From: Verrucomicrobia bacterium 12-59-8
GTDB lineage: Bacteria > Verrucomicrobiota > Verrucomicrobiae > Verrucomicrobiales > Verrucomicrobiaceae
DNA length: 43,851 nucleotides
NCBI GenBank assembly: GCA_002279765.1
Contig: NCCR01000070.1
Location: forward strand, 1-43,851
Reading direction: 5' to 3'
Made by a program: the position numbers and the translations under genes. How positions within the stretch are numbered: the first letter of the stretch is position 1; every line of letters starts with the position of its first letter. This document shows, piece after piece, positions 1-8,405 of this stretch. The notes beneath the pieces are model-generated. The model worked only from the letters and a program-made list of their open reading frames with translations, was not told where the DNA came from and did not search any database.

Positions 1-1
1 C

Positions 2-109
2 CCCCGCGCCCGCCTCACCCACCGCCGCAAACTCGCCATCTTCACCCGCCGCCGCGCCCTCACCTCGCCTGCGCGGGCCTTTTTGGAAGAAGAAATGGCC
101 ATGATCTGA
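2..109 (+). CDS. C-terminal fragment of a probable LysR-type transcriptional regulator (gene starts before the window)
   Basis: An open frame enters from the left edge and ends at TGA 107-109, giving 35 residues. The pattern, a run of basic and hydrophobic residues (RRKLAIFTRR) followed by ALTSPARAFLEEEM, resembles the end of the LysR effector-binding domain, where a last beta strand is followed by 'LSPAARAFLEFL'-like helix residues. LysR proteins are dimeric DNA-binding regulators that often control a neighbouring metabolic gene. The nearest gene is a short-chain dehydrogenase about 315 bp downstream on the other strand, but no link can be shown. With so little sequence the family call is tentative; it could be any protein with a similar terminal helix. 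Confidence 0.45.
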   Translation, partial: PRARLTHRRKLAIFTRRRALTSPARAFLEEEMAMI

Positions 110-299
110 AAAAGGAAAGAGTGATGGTTGAAACTGGTAGCCACAGCCAAACCGCCACGGCATCCCACACTCCTTGGGTCCGTTTTTTCAAATTCAACCC
201 CTTTGTTCAAATAACATCAGAGCCGCAGGCAACGAAGCGTAAAGGAGTCAGGAAAAAAGTCTTCCCTGTCCCATTCCCATTGCCCCCACCAATCAGGAG

Positions 300-375
300 A
301 ACCACTAATACACATTAATCAGACACTCATTATCTGAGTCCGGCATTAGTGTTTCATTAGTGACCATTAGTGGTT
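300..375. repeat. Intergenic quasi-palindrome with three phased CATTAGTG direct repeats
   Basis: Arm 300-330 pairs with 345-375 at 24 of 31 positions, with a 14-nt loop; the outer ten bases (AACCACTAAT and ATTAGTGGTT) are perfect. The right arm contains CATTAGTG at 344-351, 355-362 and 365-372, spaced 11 and 10 bp, that is one helical turn apart. The element is far more AT-rich than its surroundings. It lies downstream of the minus-strand dehydrogenase gene, so it could act in transcription termination or mRNA 3' protection, or be a dispersed REP-like repeat. The helical phasing also fits a tandem protein-binding site. Confidence 0.7.
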
Positions 376-392
376 AACTTTTTCAGTGCCAC

Positions 393-421
393 GGCGCATG
401 CACCCGCGCCGGAACGATGCA
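393..421. repeat. 29-bp partial duplication of dehydrogenase coding sequence (second copy 628-656)
   Basis: Positions 393-421 match 628-656 at 27 of 29 bases. The second copy lies inside the dehydrogenase gene and encodes CIAPARVHTP; the first copy sits 4 bp beyond that gene's stop codon. Such a short near-identical copy directly at the 3' end suggests a local duplication or a relic of a rearrangement next to the palindromic element. Confidence 0.7.
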
Positions 422-425
422 CTCC

Positions 426-1199
426 CTATCGCAGATTGACTGCGCCGCCATCGATGGGATAGGAACTGCCTGTGACGAAGGAAGCTTCGTCACTGCACAG
501 ATACAACGCCAGCGCCGCAATCTCCTCCGGCTTCGCCATGCGCCCAATCGGCTGCGCCTCGCTCAGCTTCTGAAACATCTCGGCCTCTTGGCCAGGATAC
601 GTCTTCGCCAGATACCCATCCACAAACGGCGTATGCACCCGCGCCGGAGCGATGCAATTGCACCGGATCCCCTGCTTGATAAAATCCTTCGCAATCGAGT
701 ACGTCATCATCAAAACCGCGCCCTTCGTCATCGAATACGCAAACCGATCCGCCAGCCCCATCTGCGCCGCAATCGAGCACATATTGAGAATCACCCCCTT
801 GTTCACGGTCGTCATGTGCGCCAGCGCCGCCTGCGCACACGCATGCACCCCCTTGATGTTCACCCGGTGCAGCCGGTCCATGTCCTCCTCCGCCGTCGTC
901 AACGCCGTGCCGATATGCGCGATGCCCGCGTTGTTCACCAGCACGTCGATCTTCCCATGCGTCTTCGCCACATCATCAAAAATCGCCTTCACCTCCGCAT
1001 AATTCCCCACATCACAAGCCGATCCCCGCGCACTGCCACCCGCAGCCAAGATCTGATCCACCGTCACCTGCGCCGCCTCCTGCTTCAAATCCAGCACCTC
1101 CACATGCGCCCCCTGCTTGGCAAAAAGAATAGCAATGGCCTGGCCGATGCCCGATCCGGCTCCGGTGATGATAACGGTTTTGTTGGCGAGTGAGAACAT
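426..1199 (-). CDS. Short-chain dehydrogenase/reductase (SDR family), NAD(P)-dependent
   Basis: This is a 257-residue protein with all classical SDR marks: the cofactor motif TGAGSGIG at residues 12-19, an acidic residue at the end of beta 2 (VLDL, about residue 37) that favours NAD(H), NNAG at 89-92, and the catalytic Ser142, Tyr155 and Lys159 (YSMTK). It ends with the family's usual GGAVN-type segment. SDRs of this form oxidise or reduce secondary alcohols and ketones, often of sugars or hydroxy-fatty acids; the substrate cannot be read from the sequence. The gene is monocistronic. It is bounded by one palindromic repeat on each side and carries a short partial self-copy just past its stop. 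Length and start fit the family. Confidence 0.93.
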   Translation of the reverse strand: MFSLANKTVIITGAGSGIGQAIAILFAKQGAHVEVLDLKQEAAQVTVDQILAAGGSARGSACDVGNYAEVKAIFDDVAKTHGKIDVLVNNAGIAHIGTALTTAEEDMDRLHRVNIKGVHACAQAALAHMTTVNKGVILNMCSIAAQMGLADRFAYSMTKGAVLMMTYSIAKDFIKQGIRCNCIAPARVHTPFVDGYLAKTYPGQEAEMFQKLSEAQPIGRMAKPEEIAALALYLCSDEASFVTGSSYPIDGGAVNLR

Positions 1200-1632
1200 G
1201 AGCGAAAGAGAACAGCGGTTAATGCCCCTTTTTTACGGACGTTCCACTTTTTCAGCCAGCCAATTTGAAATTCCCCAGCAGGAATACGGCAAACCACCCT
1301 CTCAGCGCCATGCAGGTGTAGAGACGCTACCAGCGCTGCTTTTTAACCGCAGAGACACGATGGACACAGAGATTTCCAATCAAGATCAGTCTCAGACCTC
1401 TGCGTTCATCGTGCCTCTGTGGTGAATTTCAGTGCGGCGAAGCATGTCGGAAGAGGATTTCAGTTTGGGAATACGCTTCCCCTTTTGCGTCCCTTTGCGG
1501 CCAGCCAAGCTTTGAAGCACCGCCCAAAGCAGTCTGAATCTTGGCCGAAAAATGGGAAAGAAATAAAAAATCAGAGTTCAGTTTCCGGCTTTTTCTCCTT
1601 CTTTCGGCCAACCATTCCGGCTCCCCTTTTTT
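1200..1632. other. Intergenic region, 433 bp, with repeats and no gene
   Basis: No gene is supported. The stretch contains the 1343-1426 quasi-palindrome and, next to the hflX stop, a partial copy of the hflX 3' end (1589-1620 resembles 1633-1668). The sequence GGCCAGCCAA recurs near 1499 and 1654, with a variant near 1253. TTGGCCGAAA near 1540 and its reverse complement near 1602 could form a further hairpin. Confidence 0.55.
1343..1426. repeat. Intergenic quasi-palindrome, CAGAG family
   Basis: Arms 1343-1371 and 1398-1426 pair at 24 of 29 positions around a 26-nt loop. Most mismatches are transitions, so most would still pair as G-U in RNA. Each arm repeats a short CACAGAG/CGCAGAG word. 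It lies between the 5' end of the dehydrogenase gene (minus strand) and the 3' end of hflX (minus strand). The design is the same as that of the 300-375 element but the sequence is unrelated. Confidence 0.75.
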
Positions 1633-2964
1633 CTACTTCTTTCCTTTTTTTCGGCCAGCCAATTCCGGAGCCACCGGCAGAAACTCCGCAAACCGGCTCT
1701 CAAACCGCTTCGAAATCACACACTGAATCTCCGCCCGGCCCGTTTCATAGTCCTCACTCAGCATCTTCCCCTCCTGATGGATCAGCGCCACCAGGTCCAT
1801 CCGATCCAGCGGCAGGCTCAGCGTCAGCCGCACCACCCGGTCGATCAAGAAATCATGCAGACGGTGCAGCAGATCCTCCATCCCCTGCCCCGTCTTCACC
1901 GAAATCGTCACCGCCTCCGGAAACTCCCTCCGCAGCTCCATCAATCGCGGATCATCGATCAAATCCACCTTGTTCAGTACCAGCAGCACTTTCTTCTCTC
2001 CCGCACCCAGCTCCGCCAGCACCTTCGACGTCGTCTGGTAAAACTCCACCGCCTGCAGCGAACTCGCGTCGATCACGTGAATCAAAAAGTCCGCCTGGAT
2101 CGCCTCCTCCAAGGTCGCACGAAACGACTGCACCAGATCATGCGGCAGATTGCGAATGAACCCCACCGTATCCGTCACCAGCAGCGGCTGACCATCCGGC
2201 AGTTCCATCCGCCGCGTCGTCGTGTCCAGCGTCGCAAACAGCTTGTCCTCCACATAGGCATCCGCCGCCGTCAGCTTGTTCAGCAGCGACGACTTCCCAG
2301 CATTCGTGTAACCCACAATCGCCGCATGCGGCACCGGCGTGCGCAGGCGATCCTTGCGCATCGTCTCCCGCTGCTTCTTCACCTCCTCCAGGTCAGCCTT
2401 CAGCTTGTCCAGCCGCTTGCTCGCCAGCCGACGGTCCACTTCAAGCTGCGTTTCACCTTCACCACGCGCCGCACCCGCCCCGCCCACACCACCACCCGCA
2501 CCACCGCCCTGACGGTCCAAGTGCGCCCACATCCGCGTCAGCCGTGGAATCGAATACTCCATCTTCGCCAGCTCCACCTGCAGCCGCGCCTCCCGCGTCT
2601 TCGCCCGCATGTTGAAAATATCCAAAATCACCTCATGCCGGTCGATCACACAAATGTCCCCCTCGCTCTCCCACGCACGCTGCTGCCCCGGACTCAGCTC
2701 ATTGTCCCACACAATCACATCCGCCCCCAGCTCCTTCGCCTGCTTCATCAGCTCCGCCGACTTCCCGCTGCCAATCAGGTAGCGCGCCGTGTGCTCCCGC
2801 GCAAAAACCAGCTCCTTGCCAATAATGTGGATGCCCAGCGTCCCCACCAGCTCAGCCAGCTCCTCCAGCAAATCAGTCGCTTCCTGCTTCTGCCGCCGGT
2901 CAAAGTACGCACCGACTAGAAAGGCGCTCTCCACAGCATTGGGTTTTTCTCGGATGTCAAACAT
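1633..2964 (-). CDS. hflX: GTPase HflX
   Basis: HflX is a ribosome-associated GTPase that binds the 50S subunit and helps split or rescue stalled ribosomes under stress. The 443-residue product has the HflX N-terminal domain (about 1-150), a glycine-rich linker (about 153-168) leading into GEGETQLEVDRR, a long helical region, then the G domain: P-loop GYTNAGKS (218-225), DTVGF (265-269) and NKVD. The linker motif is usually RGPGETQLE; here a run of glycines and alanines precedes a GE variant. I start at Met 2964, beginning MFDIREKPNAVESAFLVG as in the family; the open frame extends 44 codons upstream, but that part runs into the divergent lipoprotein gene and looks non-coding. The lysine-rich tail is partly duplicated past the stop. 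Confidence 0.95.
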   Translation of the reverse strand: MFDIREKPNAVESAFLVGAYFDRRQKQEATDLLEELAELVGTLGIHIIGKELVFAREHTARYLIGSGKSAELMKQAKELGADVIVWDNELSPGQQRAWESEGDICVIDRHEVILDIFNMRAKTREARLQVELAKMEYSIPRLTRMWAHLDRQGGGAGGGVGGAGAARGEGETQLEVDRRLASKRLDKLKADLEEVKKQRETMRKDRLRTPVPHAAIVGYTNAGKSSLLNKLTAADAYVEDKLFATLDTTTRRMELPDGQPLLVTDTVGFIRNLPHDLVQSFRATLEEAIQADFLIHVIDASSLQAVEFYQTTSKVLAELGAGEKKVLLVLNKVDLIDDPRLMELRREFPEAVTISVKTGQGMEDLLHRLHDFLIDRVVRLTLSLPLDRMDLVALIHQEGKMLSEDYETGRAEIQCVISKRFESRFAEFLPVAPELAGRKKGKK

Positions 2965-3019
2965 GGGGAGGCGAGTATGGAGCGCTGCGGCGGCATTGCC
3001 AAGCTGCGTATTCCATGCC

Positions 3020-3526
3020 ATGAACACCCACATGACACGCCGCCTCCTCCTGATCAGCCTCTGCCTCGGTCTCGCCGCCTGCGATTCCTCAGACACCGCC
3101 CCCCTGCCGCTGAATCTCTATGAATGCGACGCCGGCGAAACCGCGCTCCGCCACCTCATCTCCAGCCTGCCCGACATCAATCCCGGCGTCCCCAAAAGCT
3201 ACTCCATCGTCCTCGGCGAGATCAACCGCGACGGCATGACTCCCGCCACTGACCCCTTCACCAACCGCTTCGCCGACTTAAAGCTCAAATTCATCAACGC
3301 CCAAAACCTGAAGGACATCGACCCCGACCACACCATTGCAGATTCCGACACAAGACTCGCCGCTTTTGTCCTCCAGCTGCGCAGCCTCAAGCCCACCAGC
3401 GCGACCACCTGGGACGCCGAAGTCGGCTGGAGCTATAAAAAGGAATTCGCGCGCATGAGACTGCACCTCGAAGTCAAAGATGGAAAAACCAGCGTGGTGA
3501 GCGCCGAAAAGGTCGAGGGCTCGTGA
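3020..3526 (+). CDS. Predicted lipoprotein of unknown function
   Basis: The 168-residue product starts with a basic n-region and a hydrophobic stretch ending in a lipobox (LAAC, Cys21), so it should be lipid-anchored on the periplasmic side. A second Met four codons in (3032) is an equally possible start. The mature part has an acidic, threonine- and proline-rich beginning, a central region with SIVLGEINRDG, and a C-terminal stretch with alternating hydrophobic residues (RMRLHLEVKDGKTSVVSAEKV) typical of a beta strand pair. I do not recognise a family. It is divergent from hflX with only 55 bp between the starts, so the promoters must overlap. Confidence 0.7.
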   Translation: MNTHMTRRLLLISLCLGLAACDSSDTAPLPLNLYECDAGETALRHLISSLPDINPGVPKSYSIVLGEINRDGMTPATDPFTNRFADLKLKFINAQNLKDIDPDHTIADSDTRLAAFVLQLRSLKPTSATTWDAEVGWSYKKEFARMRLHLEVKDGKTSVVSAEKVEGS

Positions 3527-3542
3527 TCAGGAGCGCCGACGG

Positions 3543-4091
3543 TTAGTGCAGACCACCACTGTCATCCACATTGTCCACGTCCATCTGACGCACCCGCCTG
3601 CGATCGCGCTCACTTTGAACGGCATTGCGCAGCTTTTCACGCACCGCCTCAACACCAGGAATGGCGCGCATAGCGACGGTGGGCGTCGTGGCGTCAGAGG
3701 TGATCAGCGTCAAATTGCCAAGCCCTACCATTCGTAGCAGCAATGGCTGCTCCATGGTGTAATCGCGCACGCGAAAGAGCTCCAGTTCATCGACCTTTTT
3801 ATTGAGAATCCCGGCACGAATGCGCAAGCGTTGGCTGGTCAGCTCATAAGTCGTGCATTTCGTCACCCACCAGCGGATGAGCCACAGAAACATCGGAATG
3901 AAAAGCGCCAGATAGCCAAGCATCCCAATGCCCGCAGTTACCAAACCAAACACAGTGGCGGCAAAGCCAATGCCTCCGGCAAGCAAGATGCAGAAGAAGT
4001 AATACCAGAAGTGAACCCACTGGGAGGTGTGACCGGACCAGAGGGTGGTTTCCGCTACGGCGGAAGGAATGGAAGCGTCGTCGGTGGGCAT
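3543..4091 (-). CDS. PH-domain (bPH2-type) membrane protein
   Basis: The 182-residue protein has two close hydrophobic helices (about residues 26-78) followed by a bacterial PH-like domain with the usual order: TTYELTSQRLRIRAGIL, DELELFRVRDYTMEQPLL, then GLGNLTLITSDATTPTVAMRAIPG. This is the YdbS/YdbT arrangement of bacterial pleckstrin-homology domain 2. Their function is poorly known; some are linked to envelope stress. I chose Met 4091 (MPTDDASIPS) because upstream codons overlap the next gene and encode only low-complexity Ser/Thr. It lies 40 bp downstream of the TIM-barrel gene on the same strand, so the two may be co-transcribed. Confidence 0.82.
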   Translation of the reverse strand: MPTDDASIPSAVAETTLWSGHTSQWVHFWYYFFCILLAGGIGFAATVFGLVTAGIGMLGYLALFIPMFLWLIRWWVTKCTTYELTSQRLRIRAGILNKKVDELELFRVRDYTMEQPLLLRMVGLGNLTLITSDATTPTVAMRAIPGVEAVREKLRNAVQSERDRRRVRQMDVDNVDDSGGLH

Positions 4092-4131
4092 GATGTGCGA
4101 GGGTGTGTGAGTTTTGGATGCGGTTGGAAAA

Positions 4132-5097
4132 TCAGAGCATCGATTTGATCTCATCGAGCGCCTGCTTGGTGCGTTTGATGCCTTCGATTTCGGTGTGCTT
4201 GTCGCCTTCGTATTCGATGCCGATGTAGCCGTTGTAACCGGCCTTGACGACGATGTTGATGAGACGTTCAAAATCGAGGGTCATTTCGCGACCTTCACGG
4301 CGATCTTCGGTATAGAACTTGCCCGCGCCCGTGTCCCAGTCATAGGCCTTGGCGCTCATGCCTTTCTTCACCCAGGGCATGAACTCACGCAGGCCCTTGT
4401 AGGGGTTGTAGAGTTCGCCTTTGACGCGGTCGGTGTAAAAATTGCCGAAGTCGGGCAGGATGCCGACGCGGGCGTGATCCGCCGCTTTCATGACCCCGGT
4501 GAGCCAGAGACCGTTGCTGGAGAGTCCGCCATGATTTTCGACGACGACGAAGAGTCCGCGTTTGTCTCCTTCAACACACAAACGATGGAGACCGTCCGCC
4601 GCGAGTTTCATCTGTTCGTCCGCGCTCAGCTTCGGATCGCTGGCGGCATTCACGCGAATGCTGTGGCAGCCGAGCGTGGCGGCGGCGTCGAGCCACTTGA
4701 GGTGGTTTTCGATGGTCTTCGCGCGCTTGGCTTCATCGGGGTCGCCGAGATTGCCTTCGCGGTCGCACATGATGAGCAGACCTTTCACGCCTTCGCCTTC
4801 CTGGCGCTGTTTCATTTCGCCGAGGTAGGCGGCATCCGTGGCCTTGTCGAAAAACATCTGGTTCACATACTCGACGCCGTCGATGCCCAGGCTGCGGGCG
4901 ATCTTGCAGAAATCGAGATGTTCATGACGCTCCGCACTGCCTTTACCGAAAATGCCTTTGTTTAAAGACCACTCTGCCAGCGAGATTTTGAACGGCGGCT
5001 CCTTGTCGGCGGCAATGACCGGACGGGAACCCGCAGCGGCAACGGCGGCGGTGAAGAGTTGCAGAAAGTGGCGGCGGGAGGAAATGCGGGAAGTCAT
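4132..5097 (-). CDS. Tat-exported sugar phosphate isomerase/epimerase-like TIM barrel protein
   Basis: The product (321 residues) begins with a twin-arginine signal (SRRHFLQLF) followed by an alanine-rich hydrophobic stretch ending near VIAADKEPP, so it should be exported folded to the periplasm. The rest matches the xylose-isomerase-like TIM barrel (AP endonuclease 2) family: the likely metal ligands appear in VVVENHGG, LPDFGNFY, SAKAYDWD and GIEYEG. Family members isomerise or epimerise sugars or act as hydroxypyruvate isomerases, with a divalent metal. Exported versions are common in Planctomycetes and Verrucomicrobia, often near sulfatases or glycan genes; here the neighbours give no substrate. 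Met 5097 is preferred, since upstream codons encode no family sequence. Confidence 0.88.
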   Translation of the reverse strand: MTSRISSRRHFLQLFTAAVAAAGSRPVIAADKEPPFKISLAEWSLNKGIFGKGSAERHEHLDFCKIARSLGIDGVEYVNQMFFDKATDAAYLGEMKQRQEGEGVKGLLIMCDREGNLGDPDEAKRAKTIENHLKWLDAAATLGCHSIRVNAASDPKLSADEQMKLAADGLHRLCVEGDKRGLFVVVENHGGLSSNGLWLTGVMKAADHARVGILPDFGNFYTDRVKGELYNPYKGLREFMPWVKKGMSAKAYDWDTGAGKFYTEDRREGREMTLDFERLINIVVKAGYNGYIGIEYEGDKHTEIEGIKRTKQALDEIKSML

Positions 5098-5173
5098 GGG
5101 CGGATGGTCCGCAATATGACGTGTGGTGCCGCCAAAGCTCCAGAAGAATTTTCGCCCCGGCTTTGTAACAAAG

Positions 5174-6292
<1,119 letters not shown>

Positions 6293-6340
6293 CAGGAGGG
6301 ATGGCCCGCCTTCGGATGTCGCACGGAAGCGGGATGCACG

Positions 6341-6994
6341 TCAAGGTGCCGCTTCAAGAGAACGCAAAACAACCTGACCTTTGTCATTCCGCCCATACAA
6401 TGCGTTGAGTTTTATGCCAGCAGGAGTCCGCGCGGTCAAAATGCAGTCCCGCGAGGCCAGAGCCAGAGGCCAATCTCTCGGAGCCGAACCCTTTGGATCG
6501 TGGATTTCCCACTTCTGCCCCTCCCTGCGCTGCGTCTGCTGCCAGGAAACCGTGCCCAGCCCCTGAATCACCGCTCCGGGAGGTACCTCGATCGGGTCCA
6601 TCAGCCAGGCCTGGGGGACAAGATCGCGCAACGCCTCAAAGTGCTGCTGGCGCAGCTCCTGGCTCCAAAAGGGGCGCAAGGCTGGCAAATGCAGAAGAGC
6701 TTGCTCCAGCGGTGCTAGCGCCAGCGTGGCCCCCCCCCCAGCGAGTTGCAGTAGCATCTGATCCGGCGCATGAACGAACGACAGACTTAGATCTTCGCCT
6801 GCTTGAGGTGCAGGAGCCAGCGCGAGCCAGTGGGTCAAAAAACCGCCCAAGGCCCCTGCTATACGACTTTTCGTGACGCGTGACTGCAAGACCTCACGCG
6901 CCGCCAGCCAGCGCATGACGCGGTAGCCGGCAGACTCGACAGCTTCGAGCTGCGTTCGAGTAAGTGGTGCCATCAAGTCCGGTTTCATGTGCAA
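6341..6994 (-). CDS. Hypothetical protein with an internal G10 tract
   Basis: I do not recognise this 217-residue protein. It has no signal peptide or membrane helix; it is rich in Ala, Leu and Gln, with an N-terminal helical part and a C-terminal part rich in beta-prone residues (IQGLGTVSWQQTQ, DCILTARTPAGIKLNALYG). Met at 6994 or 6988 are both possible starts. The coding strand carries ten consecutive guanines (complement of 6730-6739) encoding AGGGAT, the longest homopolymer in the window and a potential slippage site. It lies 48 bp upstream of clpX on the same strand and so may be co-transcribed; a link to proteolysis is only suggested by position. Confidence 0.6.
   Translation of the reverse strand: MHMKPDLMAPLTRTQLEAVESAGYRVMRWLAAREVLQSRVTKSRIAGALGGFLTHWLALAPAPQAGEDLSLSFVHAPDQMLLQLAGGGATLALAPLEQALLHLPALRPFWSQELRQQHFEALRDLVPQAWLMDPIEVPPGAVIQGLGTVSWQQTQRREGQKWEIHDPKGSAPRDWPLALASRDCILTARTPAGIKLNALYGRNDKGQVVLRSLEAAP
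6730..6739. repeat. Homopolymer C10 (G10 on the coding strand) inside a gene
   Basis: Ten C residues in a row lie within the 6341-6994 gene about 85 codons from its start. Gain or loss of one base would terminate or alter the protein. Such tracts act as phase-variation switches in some bacteria and are also common sequencing-error sites. Confidence 0.85.
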
Positions 6995-7070
6995 GCTGTC
7001 CTAAATGCAGAGTGTCTTCCGTCAAAACGAGAGATTGCGATAAAAGGACGTTTATGGTAATTATAGTGCT

Positions 7071-7499
7071 GTGTTACTCCTCCCCCCTTACCTCCTCAGA
7101 AAGCAAGCCCACCCGAAGAACTCGATGGTGTCCGGCTTTTCATTGGTGGAAATGCTGAGCGTCATCTGTCTGGTCGGTATTTTCAGCAGCGTGGCACTTG
7201 GGTGGTATGGTGGTAACAACCGGGCGGCGATCGAGCGCGTGATCAACCAGCGCAACGCCCAGGAAATCGTTTCCCTTGGAGTCTATGCCACGCTGGGCGG
7301 CGCGGATTTTGTCGTGCCAGGCGATAAACAAGCCACAGCCGTCAATCTAATCGTCGGGGTCGTCGGCCAGCAAGGTGTATGGAAGGATCGACTTTTCCGT
7401 CTCGCCAACCTGACTCCTGGTGACCTGCCCGGTGTGATGCCATTTGTGAAATTCGACGATGGCCTGCTGCTCTATGCCCCTGAGGGCCAGCAACCCTGA
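7071..7499 (+). CDS. Type IV pilin-like / pseudopilin protein
   Basis: The protein carries a prepilin peptidase site, G-FSLVEM, with Glu at mature position 5, followed by a hydrophobic helix (LSVICLVGIFSSVALGWYG), the hallmark of type IV pilins and type II secretion pseudopilins. The mature protein is about 120 residues, with a C-terminal domain of unknown fold. GTG 7071 gives a 22-residue leader with a basic patch (RKQAHPKNS); ATG 7125 would leave only four residues before the cleavage site, so the longer form or another non-ATG start is preferred. No other pilus or secretion genes are adjacent, so it is an orphan minor pilin. It is divergent from the unknown gene at 6341-6994. Confidence 0.78.
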   Translation: MLLLPPYLLRKQAHPKNSMVSGFSLVEMLSVICLVGIFSSVALGWYGGNNRAAIERVINQRNAQEIVSLGVYATLGGADFVVPGDKQATAVNLIVGVVGQQGVWKDRLFRLANLTPGDLPGVMPFVKFDDGLLLYAPEGQQP

Positions 7500-7508
7500 G
7501 CCGCTGAC

Positions 7509-8285
7509 TCAATCGGCTTTCACTTCCAGATTCAAAGTGGCAGGCAGCTTCGATGCCTCTGTGGCATTGCCCGCCGCCGGTTCATCCGGAAAAATCACCA
7601 CGATCTCGCGGATGCCGCCCTGCTCGTAGGCTTTCTGCTCCTTGAGCAACCAGTGCTGCACAAATTTGGCCACCGAGAGCCGGCTGGCTTCGCGCACATG
7701 CTTGATTTTGCCTGGCACGGCCGCCCGGCGTTCCAGAGTTGACGTCAGTCCTTTCTCCAGTGCGGCCATGTTCTCCGCCGCATTGAACCGCAGCCAGCCC
7801 GACTCGGATTTCTTCTCCATCGTCTCCGAACGCACCGCCGGTGGCAGCGAAGGCCGGATGGCGGGTGCGACCACCACACACCGCCCGTTTTGGACCGTGA
7901 GCTTCCAATCGTCCGACAACTTCAGATGGTAGCGATAGACCACCATCGCGCGGATTTCCGCCACGGAGGTGCCGAGGTAAATGGCGTCATTGAACAGCGT
8001 TTTCGTGTCAAACTTCGTCACCGTCTCCTCGGTGTCCAGCGTGGCCAGTTCCAATATATCGCCCTGGGTCGAGGCAATGCGCTTCACATTTTCGCGGAAG
8101 CTCTCGGTGATGGTCTGCTTTTGAAAATGCTCCGCCAGCCACTTCATGCCAAAACCGGCGTCCACCACCTTCCACACCATGACACCGCCAATGATTACCA
8201 CCGCCAGAAGCGACAGCGACAGCATCGCGAAACATCCTGGCCCGCGACGCGGGGCAGGTGCTGAAGCAGGATATGGGTCAGACAT
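7509..8285 (-). CDS. Membrane-anchored protein, possibly DUF4230-like
   Basis: The 258-residue protein has a short proline-rich cytoplasmic start, one transmembrane helix (about residues 20-41, FAMLSLSLLAVVIIGGVMVWKV) and a large presumed periplasmic part. The latter shows a beta-rich segment (ILELATLDTEETVTKFD, YLGTSVAEIRAMVVYRYHLKL, GRCVVVAPAIRPSLPP) then long helices near the C-terminus, an arrangement that reminds me of DUF4230 proteins, though I cannot confirm this. Function unknown. It lies convergent with the pseudopilin gene (9 bp apart) and divergent from the DUF2167 gene with 120 bp between. Confidence 0.68.
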   Translation of the reverse strand: MSDPYPASAPAPRRGPGCFAMLSLSLLAVVIIGGVMVWKVVDAGFGMKWLAEHFQKQTITESFRENVKRIASTQGDILELATLDTEETVTKFDTKTLFNDAIYLGTSVAEIRAMVVYRYHLKLSDDWKLTVQNGRCVVVAPAIRPSLPPAVRSETMEKKSESGWLRFNAAENMAALEKGLTSTLERRAAVPGKIKHVREASRLSVAKFVQHWLLKEQKAYEQGGIREIVVIFPDEPAAGNATEASKLPATLNLEVKAD

Positions 8286-8405
8286 GCAAGGAAAAGTGAG
8301 TCAACGACCTGTGAACATGCCGTCTGCGGCCTGCCCTGCCAATTACGAATCTGGTAAAAAGCTCACCTTGACGATCTCCCGCCGCGCCTGCGAGACTGCA
8401 CGAGT

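Larger units (their letters stand above)
110..425. other. Intergenic region, 316 bp, holding a quasi-palindrome
   Basis: No convincing gene. A 65-codon frame at 121-318 has no ribosome binding site and no recognisable features. The stretch holds the quasi-palindrome at 300-375 and a 29-bp partial copy of the neighbouring dehydrogenase gene at 393-421, both described separately. Confidence 0.6.

Noticed and set aside
121..318. 65-codon frame near the left edge
   Set aside because: No ribosome binding site or recognisable sequence, and it runs into the palindromic repeat.
4114..4965. 283-codon plus-strand frame opposite the TIM-barrel gene
   Set aside because: Antisense shadow of a recognisable Tat-exported protein.
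7035..7067. TTGCGA ... TATAGT as a sigma-70 promoter for the pseudopilin gene
   Set aside because: The spacing between the boxes is about 21 bp, too long for a normal promoter, and the sequences match poorly.
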